Shown: positions 16,937 through 25,611, counted from the stretch's first letter. The stretch is 64,000 nt of DNA from F1-120-MAGs118 sp013360535 (GCA_026647215.1 JAPKHC010000009.1:186001-250000); one strand, 5' to 3'. Made by a program: numbers and translations. The notes: generated from the sequence alone by a model not told the origin.

Positions 16937-18255
16937 TTCTTGGTCGTCCAGCCTGCGCCGCCGCCGTTGCCGCCGGGGCCCATGAAGCCTTCGTAGTTGC
17001 GCATCACGAGCTGCGCGTTGAGCTTGTCGACGATGTCCATCGCGACGCCCACGACGATCAGCACGGACGTGCCACCGAGGAAGTAGGCCATCGCCGGCGA
17101 GAGCGGCGTGCTGGCCGTGACGAAGCCCGGCAGGACCGAGAGCACCGCGAGGAACGCGGCGCCGACGACCGTGATGCGGGTCAGCGTGTGGTCGAGGAAC
17201 TCGGCCGTCTTCTGGCCCGGGCGGATGCCGGGGATGAACGAGCCGCGCTCGCGCAGGTCGTTCGCGATCTGGTCCGGCTGGAACATCAGGCGGTTCCAGA
17301 AGAAGCAGAAGGCGAAGATCAGCGTGACCTGCGACATGATGTGGACGAAGCCCTGGCGGTCGTTGAACACGCTCTCGAGCCAGCGCAGCTTGAAGGCCGC
17401 GAACAGGACGCTCGGGAGCACGAACACGATCGAGGCGAACACGATCGGCATGACGCCGGCCATGTTGATCTTGAGCGGCAGGTAGTGGCGCTGGCCACCG
17501 TAGACGCGGCGGCCGCGCGTGAGGCGCGCGTACTGGATCGGGATGCGGCGCGTGCCCTTGGTGATGTAGACGATCACCACGACGATCGTGAGCCACAGGC
17601 CGACGAGGTACACCACCGTGTCGTAGAAGTCCGGTCCGCCGATCATCTGCGCCAGCGCGGGCGGGATGTCGGTGCAGATGCCGGCCATGATGATCAGCGA
17701 CGCACCGTTGCCGATGCCGTACTCGGTGATCAGCTCGCCGATCCACATGCAGAACATCGCGCCAGCGGTGAGCGAGAGCGTCACCACCGCGAGCAGCGCC
17801 AGACCGGGACCGATCGACTCGGCGATCATCTCCGTGTTCTGCAGGAAGACGCCGGTGTAGACGAACGCGGCCTGCACCAGCGCGATCGGGACCGCGATCA
17901 GGCGCGTCCACTGGTTGATGCGCTTCTGGCCCGAGGCGCCTTCCTTGGCGATCGCCTCGATCTTCGGGCTGACCTTGGCCAGCATCGAGAAGATGATCGA
18001 GGCCGAGATGTACGGCATGATGCCGAGCGAGAAGACCGACGTCCGGCCGATGTCACCGCCCGAGAAGGCGTTCATCAGACCGAACCAGCTCTGGGACAGA
18101 CCCTGGGCGGCCTCCTTGAGGAACGCCGGGTTCATCCCCGGGATCGGCACCTGGAAGCCGAGCCGGTACGCCAGAAGGAGCCCGAGCGTGACGAGGATTC
18201 GCTGCCTCGTCTCGGGAACCTTCAGGAGCTGGAGAGCGCCGCCCTGGTTGTCCAC
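16933..18255 (-). CDS. secY: Preprotein translocase subunit SecY
   Basis: A 440-residue multi-spanning inner-membrane channel with about ten hydrophobic helices. Recognisable segments are RILVTLGLLLAYRLGFQVPIPG at the first helix and the cytosolic loops GASGQKRINQWTRL and YGGQRHYLPLK. It starts at GTG (18253-18255), which overlaps the rplO stop as TAGTG; no in-frame ATG occurs before the first helix. SecE is encoded at 43.2 kb and SecDF at 61.6 kb in this window. Confidence 0.95.
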   Translation of the reverse strand: MDNQGGALQLLKVPETRQRILVTLGLLLAYRLGFQVPIPGMNPAFLKEAAQGLSQSWFGLMNAFSGGDIGRTSVFSLGIMPYISASIIFSMLAKVSPKIEAIAKEGASGQKRINQWTRLIAVPIALVQAAFVYTGVFLQNTEMIAESIGPGLALLAVVTLSLTAGAMFCMWIGELITEYGIGNGASLIIMAGICTDIPPALAQMIGGPDFYDTVVYLVGLWLTIVVVIVYITKGTRRIPIQYARLTRGRRVYGGQRHYLPLKINMAGVMPIVFASIVFVLPSVLFAAFKLRWLESVFNDRQGFVHIMSQVTLIFAFCFFWNRLMFQPDQIANDLRERGSFIPGIRPGQKTAEFLDHTLTRITVVGAAFLAVLSVLPGFVTASTPLSPAMAYFLGGTSVLIVVGVAMDIVDKLNAQLVMRNYEGFMGPGGNGGGAGWTTKK

Positions 18256-18770
18256 TACGTGCTCGCCCCGTTCGAGTTGGAAGCGGACGAGTCGGCCTCA
18301 GCCGACCAGGCTTCCCCGCCACGGGCATCGAGCTCGATCGCCGTGCCGCCGGCCGCTTCGATCTTGCTCTTCGCGGTCGCGCTGAACTTCTGGGCGCGCA
18401 CGGTGAGCTTCTTCGAGAGCTCGCCGCCGCCGAGGATCTTGAGCAGCGGCGCCGTCTTCGAGGCGAGACCGCCGTCGAGGATCGCCTTCAGGTCGACCGT
18501 CGCGCCGTTGTCGAAGGCGTTGAGCAGGTCGACGTTGACGACCGTGTACTCGACGCGGAAGCGCGCGTTCGTGAAGCCGCGCTTGGGCACGCGCCGGTAG
18601 ATCGGCATCTGGCCACCCTCATAACCCGGGCGGCGGCTGGTGCCCGAGCGGGCGCCCCAACCCTTGTGACCACGACCGGAGGTCTTGCCGAGGCCGCTGC
18701 CGATGCCGCGGCCGACGCGCTTGCGCTCGGCGTGCTTGATGCCCTTGTCTTGGACCGTCTTGAGGTTCAT
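18255..18770 (-). CDS. rplO: 50S ribosomal protein L15
   Basis: A 171-residue L15. The conserved N-terminal basic stretch RKRVGRGIGSGLGKTSGRGHKG is interrupted here only for length; then comes RPGYEGGQMPIYRRVPKRGF. A C-terminal Ser/Asn/Ala tail extends it beyond the usual 145-150 residues. The 71 nt before it (18771-18841) is where rpmD normally sits, but there is no room for an L30 gene. Confidence 0.95.
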   Translation of the reverse strand: MNLKTVQDKGIKHAERKRVGRGIGSGLGKTSGRGHKGWGARSGTSRRPGYEGGQMPIYRRVPKRGFTNARFRVEYTVVNVDLLNAFDNGATVDLKAILDGGLASKTAPLLKILGGGELSKKLTVRAQKFSATAKSKIEAAGGTAIELDARGGEAWSAEADSSASNSNGAST

Positions 18771-18841
18771 GGCGAATGCCGTTTCTGACCTGTGTGAGCT
18801 TTGGATCTTGTGTGCGGGTGGCGCTCGGACTTCGCGCTGGA

Positions 18842-19351
18842 TCAGACTTCGACGCCGCGCAGCTCGCGCACCGTCTCGCGGGTGCGCAGGCGCGCGAGCG
18901 CCGCGAGGGCCGCCTTCACGGAGTTGACCGGGTTGGTCGAGCCGTAGGACTTCGTCAGCACGTTCTTGATGCCCGCCATCTCGCACACGGCGCGGACCGA
19001 GGCGCCGGCGATGATGCCGGTACCCGGGGCGGCCGGGATCAGACGCACGCGCGAGGCGCCGAAGTTGGCTTCGACCTCGTGCGGGATCGTGCCGCCTTCC
19101 GAGACCGGAATGCGGATCAGGTGCTTGCGGGCGTCGCGCGCCGACTTCTCGATCGCGCCGGGGACCTGCGGGCCCTTGCCGTAGCCGAGGCCGACGACCC
19201 CGTCACGGTTGCCGCACACCTGCAGCGCCGCGAAGGAGAAACGACGACCGCCCTTGACCACGACGGCGCAGCGGTTCACGCGCACGAGCACTTCCGACAG
19301 GGTCGTCAGCTGCTCGACTTCGCGGATGTCCAGATAACGGGTGCCTTCCAT
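18842..19351 (-). CDS. rpsE: 30S ribosomal protein S5
   Basis: A 169-residue S5 (ribosomal accuracy, S4/S5 interface). The dsRNA-binding-like domain contains NRCAVVVKGGRRFSF and VGLGYGKGPQVPGAIEKS; the C-terminal domain has PGTGIIAGASVRAVCEMAG. The ATG at 19351 fits the family start. It follows rplR by 41 nt. No rpmD follows. Confidence 0.96.
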   Translation of the reverse strand: MEGTRYLDIREVEQLTTLSEVLVRVNRCAVVVKGGRRFSFAALQVCGNRDGVVGLGYGKGPQVPGAIEKSARDARKHLIRIPVSEGGTIPHEVEANFGASRVRLIPAAPGTGIIAGASVRAVCEMAGIKNVLTKSYGSTNPVNSVKAALAALARLRTRETVRELRGVEV

Positions 19352-19392
19352 GTGCTTCCTGTGTTTCCTTGGGGGCTTCTGGGAGACCCGGA

Positions 19393-19761
19393 TCAGAACT
19401 TGAGACCGGCTTCGCGAGCCGCGTCGGCGAGGGCCTTGACACGACCGTGGAAGCGCGTGGCGCCACGGTCGAACACGACCGCGGTGACGCCGGCGGCGAG
19501 CGCGAGCTTCGCGATCTCCGCACCGACGAACTTCGCGCGCTCGGTCTTGGTCTTGCCCTTGAGCGTCTCGGCGGCGGCCTTCGACGTCGTCGTGGCGGCG
19601 CACAGCGTGCACCCCTTGGCGTCGTCGATCACCTGCGCGGAGATGTGCTTGAGGGAACGCGACACCGAAAGCCTGGGGAGGCTGGTCGTGCGGCGAATGT
19701 TGGCGCGGACGCGCCACTTGCGGCGCTGACGGCGCCCCTGCTTGACGTAAGTGGCCTTCAT
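19393..19761 (-). CDS. rplR: 50S ribosomal protein L18
   Basis: A 122-residue L18, a 5S rRNA-binding protein. Conserved RRTTSLPRLSVSRSLKHISAQVIDD and the C-terminal VVFDRGATRFHGRVKALADAAREAGL are seen in two blocks. Length is normal. It starts 2 nt after rplF. Confidence 0.95.
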   Translation of the reverse strand: MKATYVKQGRRQRRKWRVRANIRRTTSLPRLSVSRSLKHISAQVIDDAKGCTLCAATTTSKAAAETLKGKTKTERAKFVGAEIAKLALAAGVTAVVFDRGATRFHGRVKALADAAREAGLKF

Positions 19762-19763
19762 GA

Positions 19764-20306
19764 TCAGCTACCGAAGCTCTTGCCAGCCTTGATGCGGACG
19801 TATTCGCCCTTGTAACGCACACCCTTGCCCTTGTACGGCTCGGGCTTGCGGGACGCGCGGATGCGCGCAGCGGTGAGACCGACCTTCTGCTTGTCGTGAC
19901 CGGAGATCACGATCAGCGTGTTGGTCGGGCAGTTGGCGTTGACGCCCTCGGGGAGGTCGACTTCGACCGGCTTGCAGAAGCCGACCGAGAGCACGACCTT
20001 GCGGGCCTGCACGGCGGCGTTCCAGCCGACGCCGATCACCTCGAGCTCCTTCTGGTAGCCCTTGGTGACGCCCTCGACCATGCTCGCGACGAGCGCGCGC
20101 AGGGTGCCGTGCATGGCACGGGCCTCGCGGCCGTCGTTGGCGCGACCGATCACGACTTCGTTGCCGTTGACGGCGACGGAGACGTCGCTGCGCACGGGGA
20201 ACTCGCTCTGGCCCTTGGGACCCTTCACCCGGACGTTGCCGTCCTTGGTGACCTCGACCTGGACACCGGCGGGGATGACCACCGGCTGCTTTCCTACGCG
20301 CGACAT
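19764..20306 (-). CDS. rplF: 50S ribosomal protein L6
   Basis: A 180-residue L6 with the two repeated alpha/beta domains; the C-terminus reads KPEPYKGKGVRYKGEYVR, which contacts 23S helix 97 near the sarcin-ricin loop. The start MSRVGKQPVVIPAGV decides the position. It lies 2 nt after rpsH. Confidence 0.96.
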   Translation of the reverse strand: MSRVGKQPVVIPAGVQVEVTKDGNVRVKGPKGQSEFPVRSDVSVAVNGNEVVIGRANDGREARAMHGTLRALVASMVEGVTKGYQKELEVIGVGWNAAVQARKVVLSVGFCKPVEVDLPEGVNANCPTNTLIVISGHDKQKVGLTAARIRASRKPEPYKGKGVRYKGEYVRIKAGKSFGS

Positions 20307-20308
20307 GG

Positions 20309-20704
20309 CTAGTACACCTTGCAGAGGATCTCCCCGCCGGCGTTGATCTTGCGCGCCGTGCGGTCGGAGACGATGCCCTGGTTGGTCGAAAGGATGTAGA
20401 CGCCCAGACCGCGCAGGACCACGGGGATCTGCTTGGCTGTGCTGTACACGCGGCACCCCGGCTTGGAGATTCGCTCGATCTTGCGAATCACCTTCTCGCC
20501 GTCGGGGCCGTACTTGAGCTTGATGGTCAGCGTGCTTGCGGGCGCGCTTTCCGCCACCTCGTAGGAGTCGACGAAGCCCTCCTCCTTGAGGATCTGGGCC
20601 ACCCCCACCTTGATGCGCGAGGCCGGCATGGACACCGTCTTGGCGCCGACGGAGTTGCCGTTGCGCACGCGGGTCAGAAGATCAGCGATCGGATCGGTCA
20701 TCAT
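20309..20704 (-). CDS. rpsH: 30S ribosomal protein S8
   Basis: A 131-residue S8, a primary 16S binder and in enterobacteria the repressor of the spc operon. The start is the tandem ATGATG (MMTDPIADLLTRVRNG), with GGAG ten nt upstream of the first ATG. The C-terminus GVYILSTNQGIVSDRTARK is typical. Confidence 0.95.
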   Translation of the reverse strand: MMTDPIADLLTRVRNGNSVGAKTVSMPASRIKVGVAQILKEEGFVDSYEVAESAPASTLTIKLKYGPDGEKVIRKIERISKPGCRVYSTAKQIPVVLRGLGVYILSTNQGIVSDRTARKINAGGEILCKVY

Positions 20705-20717
20705 CTTGGGTGGACTC

Positions 20718-20903
20718 CTACCACGACGCCTTGCGCATGCCCGGGATCTCTCCCTTGAGCGCCTTCTCGCGCAGGCAGATGCGGCAAATGCCGAACTTGC
20801 GGTAAACGGCACGCGGACGTCCGCAGATGCCGCAGCGGGTGTAACGGCGCGACGAGAACTTGGGCTCGCGCTTGGACTTGACGAGCAGACAGGTCTTGGC
20901 CAT
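20718..20903 (-). CDS. rpsN: 30S ribosomal protein S14, type Z (zinc)
   Basis: A 61-residue zinc-ribbon S14 with Cys24, Cys27, Cys40 and Cys43 (CGIC and CRIC). This is the short form, not the ~100-residue zinc-free form. It is essential for late 30S head assembly. It is packed 3 nt after rplE and 13 nt before rpsH, the usual spc order. Confidence 0.96.
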   Translation of the reverse strand: MAKTCLLVKSKREPKFSSRRYTRCGICGRPRAVYRKFGICRICLREKALKGEIPGMRKASW

Positions 20904-20906
20904 CGC

Positions 20907-21479
20907 TCAGCTCACCTTCTTCTTGGCCTTCTTCTCTTCCTTCTGGACGAACGGCATGCCGAGTTCCTTGAGGAGGTGGTACCCCCGCTCATCGGTGCCC
21001 GCCGTCGTCACGAAGGTGATGTCCATTCCCTGGGCGAACTCGATCTTGTCGAGCTCGATCTCGGGGAACACGGTCTGGTCGGCGAGGCCGAGCGTGTAGT
21101 TGCCGCGCCCGTCGAGCCGGTCCTTCACGCCGCGGAAGTCGCGGATACGCGGGAGGACGATCGAGATCAGGCGGTCGGCGAACTCCCACATGCGGTCGCC
21201 GCGCAGCGTGACCGCGCAGCCGATCGGCATGTTCTCGCGCAGCTTGAAGGCGCTGATGGCCTCGCGGGACTTGCGGATCGTCGGCAGCTGGCCGGTGATC
21301 ATCGCCATGTCCTTGGCGGCGGCTTCGGCGCGAGCCTTGTTCTCGACCGCCTTGCCGATGCCCATGTTGACCACGACCTTGACGAGCCGGGGCGTCGCCA
21401 TGTCGTTCTTGATGCCAAAGCGCTCGCGCAGCTTGGCCTTGACCTCGCTGGCGTACTTTTCCTTGAGACGGGGTGCCAT
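20907..21479 (-). CDS. rplE: 50S ribosomal protein L5
   Basis: A 190-residue L5, a 5S rRNA-binding protein of the central protuberance. Typical blocks are PRLVKVVVNMGIGKAVENK, AISAFKLRENMPIGCAVTLRG and the C-terminal TTAGTDERGYHLLKELGMPF. A short Lys-rich tail (KEEKKAKKKVS) ends the protein. It follows rplX by 49 nt. Confidence 0.96.
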   Translation of the reverse strand: MAPRLKEKYASEVKAKLRERFGIKNDMATPRLVKVVVNMGIGKAVENKARAEAAAKDMAMITGQLPTIRKSREAISAFKLRENMPIGCAVTLRGDRMWEFADRLISIVLPRIRDFRGVKDRLDGRGNYTLGLADQTVFPEIELDKIEFAQGMDITFVTTAGTDERGYHLLKELGMPFVQKEEKKAKKKVS

Positions 21480-21528
21480 CTGTGTTCCTCGTGTGGTGCG
21501 CGGAGCTGGGTGCGGTCAGGGACCGGAC

Positions 21529-21831
21529 CTACTTGGCGCCCTTCTTCGTGGAGGCCTTGGACGCGGAGGTCTTGGACGCGGCCTTCTTCGCCGGCTTGGC
21601 GTCGCCGTCGATGCGGGCGACGTTGCTGGCGTGGATCGACATCTCCTGCTGGACGCGCTCGCCCTTCTGGTTCTGCGCGGTCGGCTTCTTGTGCTTCCAG
21701 CGCAGGTTGATGCCTTCGACGATCACGCGCGTCTCGCGCGGGAACGCTTCCTTGACGACGCCCTGCTTGCCCTTGTCGTTGCCCGACAGGATGCGGACGG
21801 TGTCGCCCTTCTTGACGTGCAGGTGAGCCAC
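21529..21831 (-). CDS. rplX: 50S ribosomal protein L24
   Basis: A 100-residue L24 with a KOW motif (KKGDTVRILSGNDKGKQG) and VEGINLRWKHKKP. The start is GTG at 21829-21831, sharing its G with the rplN stop (TAGTG); the longer open frame upstream overlaps rplN in another frame and is not coding. The C-terminal 25 residues are a Lys/Ala/Ser tail (KKAASKTSASKASTKKGAK). Confidence 0.94.
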   Translation of the reverse strand: MAHLHVKKGDTVRILSGNDKGKQGVVKEAFPRETRVIVEGINLRWKHKKPTAQNQKGERVQQEMSIHASNVARIDGDAKPAKKAASKTSASKASTKKGAK

Positions 21832-22199
21832 TAGACCACCTCCTGCGCCAGCGAGACGATCTTCATGAAGTTGCGCTCGCGCAGCTCGCGGGCGACGGCA
21901 CCGAAGATGCGCGTGCCCTTGGGGTTGTTCTCCGCGTCGATCAGCACGATCGCGTTGCGGTCGAAGCGCACGTAGGTCCCGTCGTCGCGACGCGTGGCCT
22001 TGCGGGTGCGGACGATGACGCCCTTGGCGACCGAGCCGGCCTTGACGTCGGAGCTGGGGAGCGCCTTCTTGACGGCGACGACGACGATGTCGCCGAGGCC
22101 GGCGACGCGGCGGTGCGTTCCGCCGAGCACCTTGATGCACTGGACACGCTTGGCGCCGGTGTTGTCGGCGACGTCCAGGAAAGTCTGCATCTGGATCAT
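21831..22199 (-). CDS. rplN: 50S ribosomal protein L14
   Basis: A 122-residue L14 that binds at the subunit interface (bridges B5/B8). It starts MIQMQTFLDVADNTGAK and contains the conserved FDRNAIVLIDAENNPKGTRI. Length is normal. It lies 8 nt after rpsQ, and its stop overlaps the rplX GTG. Confidence 0.96.
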   Translation of the reverse strand: MIQMQTFLDVADNTGAKRVQCIKVLGGTHRRVAGLGDIVVVAVKKALPSSDVKAGSVAKGVIVRTRKATRRDDGTYVRFDRNAIVLIDAENNPKGTRIFGAVARELRERNFMKIVSLAQEVV

Positions 22200-22207
22200 G
22201 GGGTCAC

Positions 22208-22555
22208 CTACGCCTTCGAGATCTCGGAGACTTCAGCACCGCGGTCGACCGCCGCGGTCACGACGCTGACGAGACGCCAGCGCTTGAGCTTGCTCATCGG
22301 GCGCGTCGACATGATCTCGACGACGTCCCCCAGCTTCGCCGCGCCGTTCTCGGCGTGGACGTGGTAGCGCTTGCGCTCGCGGATGTACTTGCCGTACTTG
22401 GGGTGGCGGTACATGCGCTCGACCTGCACGACGATGGTCTTGTCCATCTTGGTGGACACGACCGTGCCGGTCATGGTGCGGCGCGGCGTGCGGCCGTCCG
22501 TCTGGTTCTGCTCGGTCATGTTGGGCTGCTGGGGCGTCTTGGTCTGCTCGGTCAT
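22208..22555 (-). CDS. rpsQ: 30S ribosomal protein S17 with N-terminal extension
   Basis: A 115-residue S17. The OB-fold core begins at about residue 27 (TMTGTVVSTKMDKTIVVQVE), so there is an unusual ~26-residue polar extension containing a repeated MTEQ (residues 1-4 and 13-16). The first ATG lies 2 nt after the rpmC stop and is favoured by coupling. Starting at the second ATG would give 103 residues. The C-terminus is also slightly extended. Confidence 0.93.
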   Translation of the reverse strand: MTEQTKTPQQPNMTEQNQTDGRTPRRTMTGTVVSTKMDKTIVVQVERMYRHPKYGKYIRERKRYHVHAENGAAKLGDVVEIMSTRPMSKLKRWRLVSVVTAAVDRGAEVSEISKA

Positions 22556-22557
22556 GA

Positions 22558-22773
22558 CTAGTGCCCGCCGTTCTTGGCCTGAGCCGCGTGGGCACGCTGG
22601 TTCAGGATGGTCTTGATGCGTGCGACCGCCCGGCGCGCCTCGCGGATGCGCGAGGGGTTGGCCGAGTTCTCGGTCGTGGACTTGAAGCGCAGGCCGAAGA
22701 GCTCCTTCTCCAGGTTCTTCAGCTCGAACTCGAGCTCGCCGTCGGTCTTGCCGCGGATCTCGTCGATCTTCAT
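22558..22773 (-). CDS. rpmC: 50S ribosomal protein L29
   Basis: A 71-residue two-helix L29 located near the peptide exit tunnel, where SRP and trigger factor dock. Typical ELEFELKNLEKELFGLRFK and ARRAVARIKTILNQR are present. It sits between rplP (38 nt) and rpsQ (2 nt). Confidence 0.95.
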   Translation of the reverse strand: MKIDEIRGKTDGELEFELKNLEKELFGLRFKSTTENSANPSRIREARRAVARIKTILNQRAHAAQAKNGGH

Positions 22774-22811
22774 CTTGGGGACTCCGTTGTCGCTCGCGCG
22801 TGGATCGGCGA

Positions 22812-23231
22812 TCAGGTCGTGGGCAGGCGCTTCACCATCTTCACCTTGATGGGAAGCTTGTGGGCGATGCGCTTGAACGCGAGCTTGGCCTTGTCCTCAG
22901 GGACGCCACCGAGCTCGAACAGGATCGTGCCGGGCTTGACGACGGCGGCCCAGAACTCGGGCTCGCCCTTGCCGGTGCCCATGCGCGTTTCCGCGGGCTT
23001 CGCGGAGATCGGCTTGTGCGGGAAGACGCGGATCCAGATCTTGCCTTGGCCACCGATCGCGCGGGACGCGGCGACGCGGCCGGCCTCGATCTGGCGCCCG
23101 GAGATCCAGGCCGCGTCGAGGGACTGCAGGCCGAAGTCGCCGAACGCGACGCGGTGGCCGGCCGTCGCGGTGCCGCGGATACGGCCGCGGTGCACCTTGC
23201 GGAACTTGGTACGGTTGGGTTGCATCGCCAT
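22812..23231 (-). CDS. rplP: 50S ribosomal protein L16
   Basis: A 139-residue L16 near the A-site tRNA and central protuberance. Motifs are PNRTKFRKVHRGR, GGQGKIWIRVFPHKPIS and KPAETRMGTGKGEPEFW. The first of two nearby ATGs (23231, 23225) is chosen because AGGAGA lies 8 nt before it. It is 24 nt after rpsC. Confidence 0.96.
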   Translation of the reverse strand: MAMQPNRTKFRKVHRGRIRGTATAGHRVAFGDFGLQSLDAAWISGRQIEAGRVAASRAIGGQGKIWIRVFPHKPISAKPAETRMGTGKGEPEFWAAVVKPGTILFELGGVPEDKAKLAFKRIAHKLPIKVKMVKRLPTT

Positions 23232-23255
23232 GGGTCAGTTCTCCTGCCGGAAGGC

Positions 23256-24002
23256 CTAGGCGCCGGGCTGGGGAGCGAGGGACTCGCGCGAGATGCGGCC
23301 ACGACGCGGCGAACGCACGCCGTTCTCGCCGCGGGGAGCCACGCCCGACTGCTGCTGGTAGTCGAGCTTCTGGCCGGGCTCGAGGTCGCCCTTGTAGATC
23401 CAGACCTTGACGCCGATGACGCCATAGGTGGTCTTGGCCAGCGCGGTGCCGTAGTCGACGTTCGCGCGGAGCGTCGAGAGGGGCACACGGCCTTCGCGGT
23501 CCTTGGCCTGACGCGCCATTTCGGCGCCGCCGAGGCGGCCGTTGAGTTCGACCTTGCAGCCCTTGGCACCGGCCTGCATGGTCGTCTGGATGGCCTTCTT
23601 CATCGCGCGGCGGAACGCCATGCGCTTCTCGAGCGCTTCGGCGATCACCTCGGCGACGAGCGTCGACTCGAGCTCGGGACGCTTGATCTCGCGCACCGTC
23701 AGGTGGACCGTCTGGCCCGCGAGCTTCTGCAGCGCTTCCTTGAGCTGGTCGACGCGGGCGCCCTTGCGGCCGACGAGCACGCCCGGACGCGCGGTGTGAA
23801 CGATCACGTTGACCGCGTCGGTGGTGCGCTCGATCTCGACGCGCGGGATGCCGGCGCCCTTGAAGTCCTTGGCGATCGTCTTGCGGATGTGATCGTCCTG
23901 GAGCAGCAGCTTGCCGAAGTCCTGCTTGCGCGCGTACCAGCGCGAACGCCAGGGCTCGATGCTGTTGAGGCGGAAACCGGTCGGGTGAACTTTCTGGCCC
24001 AT
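23256..24002 (-). CDS. rpsC: 30S ribosomal protein S3
   Basis: A 248-residue S3 at the mRNA entry tunnel (helicase centre). The N-terminus MGQKVHPTGFRL, the KH domain with ARPGVLVGRKGARV, and the C-terminal domain (KVWIYKGDLEPGQKLDY) are all present. A basic tail follows. It begins 1 nt after the rplV stop. Confidence 0.96.
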   Translation of the reverse strand: MGQKVHPTGFRLNSIEPWRSRWYARKQDFGKLLLQDDHIRKTIAKDFKGAGIPRVEIERTTDAVNVIVHTARPGVLVGRKGARVDQLKEALQKLAGQTVHLTVREIKRPELESTLVAEVIAEALEKRMAFRRAMKKAIQTTMQAGAKGCKVELNGRLGGAEMARQAKDREGRVPLSTLRANVDYGTALAKTTYGVIGVKVWIYKGDLEPGQKLDYQQQSGVAPRGENGVRSPRRGRISRESLAPQPGA

Positions 24003-24003
24003 C

Positions 24004-24447
24004 TCACGCTTCCTTGGACGGCTTGGCCTTGCGGCGCTTGGAACCCGCGGCTCCGCTGCTCGCGGTGGCGCTCTCGGTCTCGGAGAGCACGACGGTCAGG
24101 TGCGCGGTCATCTTCTTGAACGGCATCGCGCGGCCCTGGGGACCCGGGCGGAAGCGCATGCGACCCTGCAGCATCGGACCGTCATCGGCGCGGCAATCGG
24201 TGATCACCAGCGCGTTGACGTTGACGCCCTCGTCGTTGTGGCTGGCGTTGGCCATCGCAGAACGGACGAGCTTGGAGTAGTACTCCGACGCGCGCTTGTG
24301 CTGGAAATGCAGCACTTCGAGCGCATCGTTCACGCCGCGGCCGCGGATGAGATCCGCCACCAGTCGCGCCTTGCGCGCGGTGATGCGCGCGAAGCGGTGC
24401 TTCGCGAGGAACCTCTTCGCCTCGACTGACTTGTTCGTTGCAGCCAT
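24004..24447 (-). CDS. rplV: 50S ribosomal protein L22
   Basis: A 147-residue L22 whose beta-hairpin lines the exit tunnel. Core motifs are ITARKARLVADLIRGRGV, a SAMANASHN block and the hairpin GPMLQGRMRFRPGPQGRAMP. It is about 35 residues longer than typical, because of a C-terminal Ser/Ala/Lys tail (TASSGAAGSKRRKAKPSKEA). Confidence 0.95.
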   Translation of the reverse strand: MAATNKSVEAKRFLAKHRFARITARKARLVADLIRGRGVNDALEVLHFQHKRASEYYSKLVRSAMANASHNDEGVNVNALVITDCRADDGPMLQGRMRFRPGPQGRAMPFKKMTAHLTVVLSETESATASSGAAGSKRRKAKPSKEA

Positions 24448-24453
24448 GGTGCG

Positions 24454-24747
24454 TCAGCTCCCAGCGGGGGCGGCCTTGTCGGCTTCCTTCTTGTTGGTGT
24501 GACCCTTGAACACGCGGGTCGCGGCGAATTCGCCCAGCTTGTGGCCGACCATGTCCTCGGTGATGAACACCTTGTAGTGGTGGCGGCCGTTGTGGACGAG
24601 GAACGTGAGTCCGACGAAGTCGGGCGTCACGGTCGACGAGCGGGACCAGGTCGTGATCGGGTCACGCTTGCCCGTCTTGATCTGCGAGGCCACCTTCTTC
24701 AGCAGCTTCGCGTCGACGTACGGGCCTTTTTTCAGGCTGCGGCTCAT
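24454..24747 (-). CDS. rpsS: 30S ribosomal protein S19
   Basis: A 97-residue S19 of the 30S head. It starts MSRSLKKGPYVDAKLLKKV and contains HNGRHHYKVFITEDMVGHKL plus GEFAATRVFKGH. Length is normal. It lies 12 nt after rplB and 6 nt before rplV. Confidence 0.96.
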   Translation of the reverse strand: MSRSLKKGPYVDAKLLKKVASQIKTGKRDPITTWSRSSTVTPDFVGLTFLVHNGRHHYKVFITEDMVGHKLGEFAATRVFKGHTNKKEADKAAPAGS

Positions 24748-24759
24748 GGATCAGTGCTC

Positions 24760-25593
24760 CTAGACCTTGTGCCGGCTGCGGACGATGAAGCGGTCAGTCG
24801 GGTGGTTCTTCTTGCGCGTCTTCAGGCCCTTGGCCTTCAGACCCTTGAAGTTGCAGGGATGGCGACCGCCCTTGGTGCGGCCTTCGCCACCACCGAGCGG
24901 GTGGTCGACGGGGTTCATGGTCGTGCCGCGGACGTGCGGGCGACGGCCCATGTGGCGATGGCGACCGGCCTTGCCGATCGACACGTTCTGCCAGTCGAGG
25001 TTGCCGATGCGGCCGATCGTGGCGCGGCAGCGGATGTGCACGCGGCGCACTTCGCCCGACGGCATCAGGATCACGGCCCAGTCGCCTTCCTTGGCGGTGA
25101 GCTGCGCGGCGGTGCCGGCGGTGCGGCACATCTGGCCGCCGCGACCCTCGTGGATCTCGATGTTGTGGATCTCGAGACCGACGGGGATCAGGCCGAGCGG
25201 GAGGCAGTTGCCGACGTTGGGGTCGGCCTTCTCGCCGTTCATCAGCGTCTGGCCGACCTGCAGCCCGACGGGGGCGAGCACGTAGGCCTTGGCGCCATCG
25301 GCGTAGTGGACGAGCGCGATGTTGGCCGAGCGGTTGGGGTCGTACTCGATCGAGACGACCTTGGCCGGGATGGCGTCCTTCGAGCGCTTGAAGTCGACCA
25401 CGCGGTACATCCGCTTCGAGCCGCCGCCGATGTTGCGGCAGGTCTGGTGGCCGTGGTTGTTGCGGCCGCCCGACTTGCTCTGCGGGCGGAGCAGGCTCTC
25501 TTCGGGCTTGGTGCGCGTGATCTCTTCCGAGAAGCGCAGGACCGAGCCGTGGCGCCGACCAGCAGACGTCGGCTTGTAGTTCTTGATGGCCAT
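24760..25593 (-). CDS. rplB: 50S ribosomal protein L2
   Basis: A 277-residue L2, needed for peptidyl-transferase centre assembly. The C-terminal segment RGTTMNPVDHPLGGGEGRT includes the conserved histidine, and PRRSRHKV-like ends (RFIVRSRHKV) are present. The start MAIKNYKPTSAGRRHGSV is typical. It follows rplW by 18 nt. Confidence 0.97.
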   Translation of the reverse strand: MAIKNYKPTSAGRRHGSVLRFSEEITRTKPEESLLRPQSKSGGRNNHGHQTCRNIGGGSKRMYRVVDFKRSKDAIPAKVVSIEYDPNRSANIALVHYADGAKAYVLAPVGLQVGQTLMNGEKADPNVGNCLPLGLIPVGLEIHNIEIHEGRGGQMCRTAGTAAQLTAKEGDWAVILMPSGEVRRVHIRCRATIGRIGNLDWQNVSIGKAGRHRHMGRRPHVRGTTMNPVDHPLGGGEGRTKGGRHPCNFKGLKAKGLKTRKKNHPTDRFIVRSRHKV

Positions 25594-25611
25594 GGTAGCT
25601 GTGCTCCTCGC

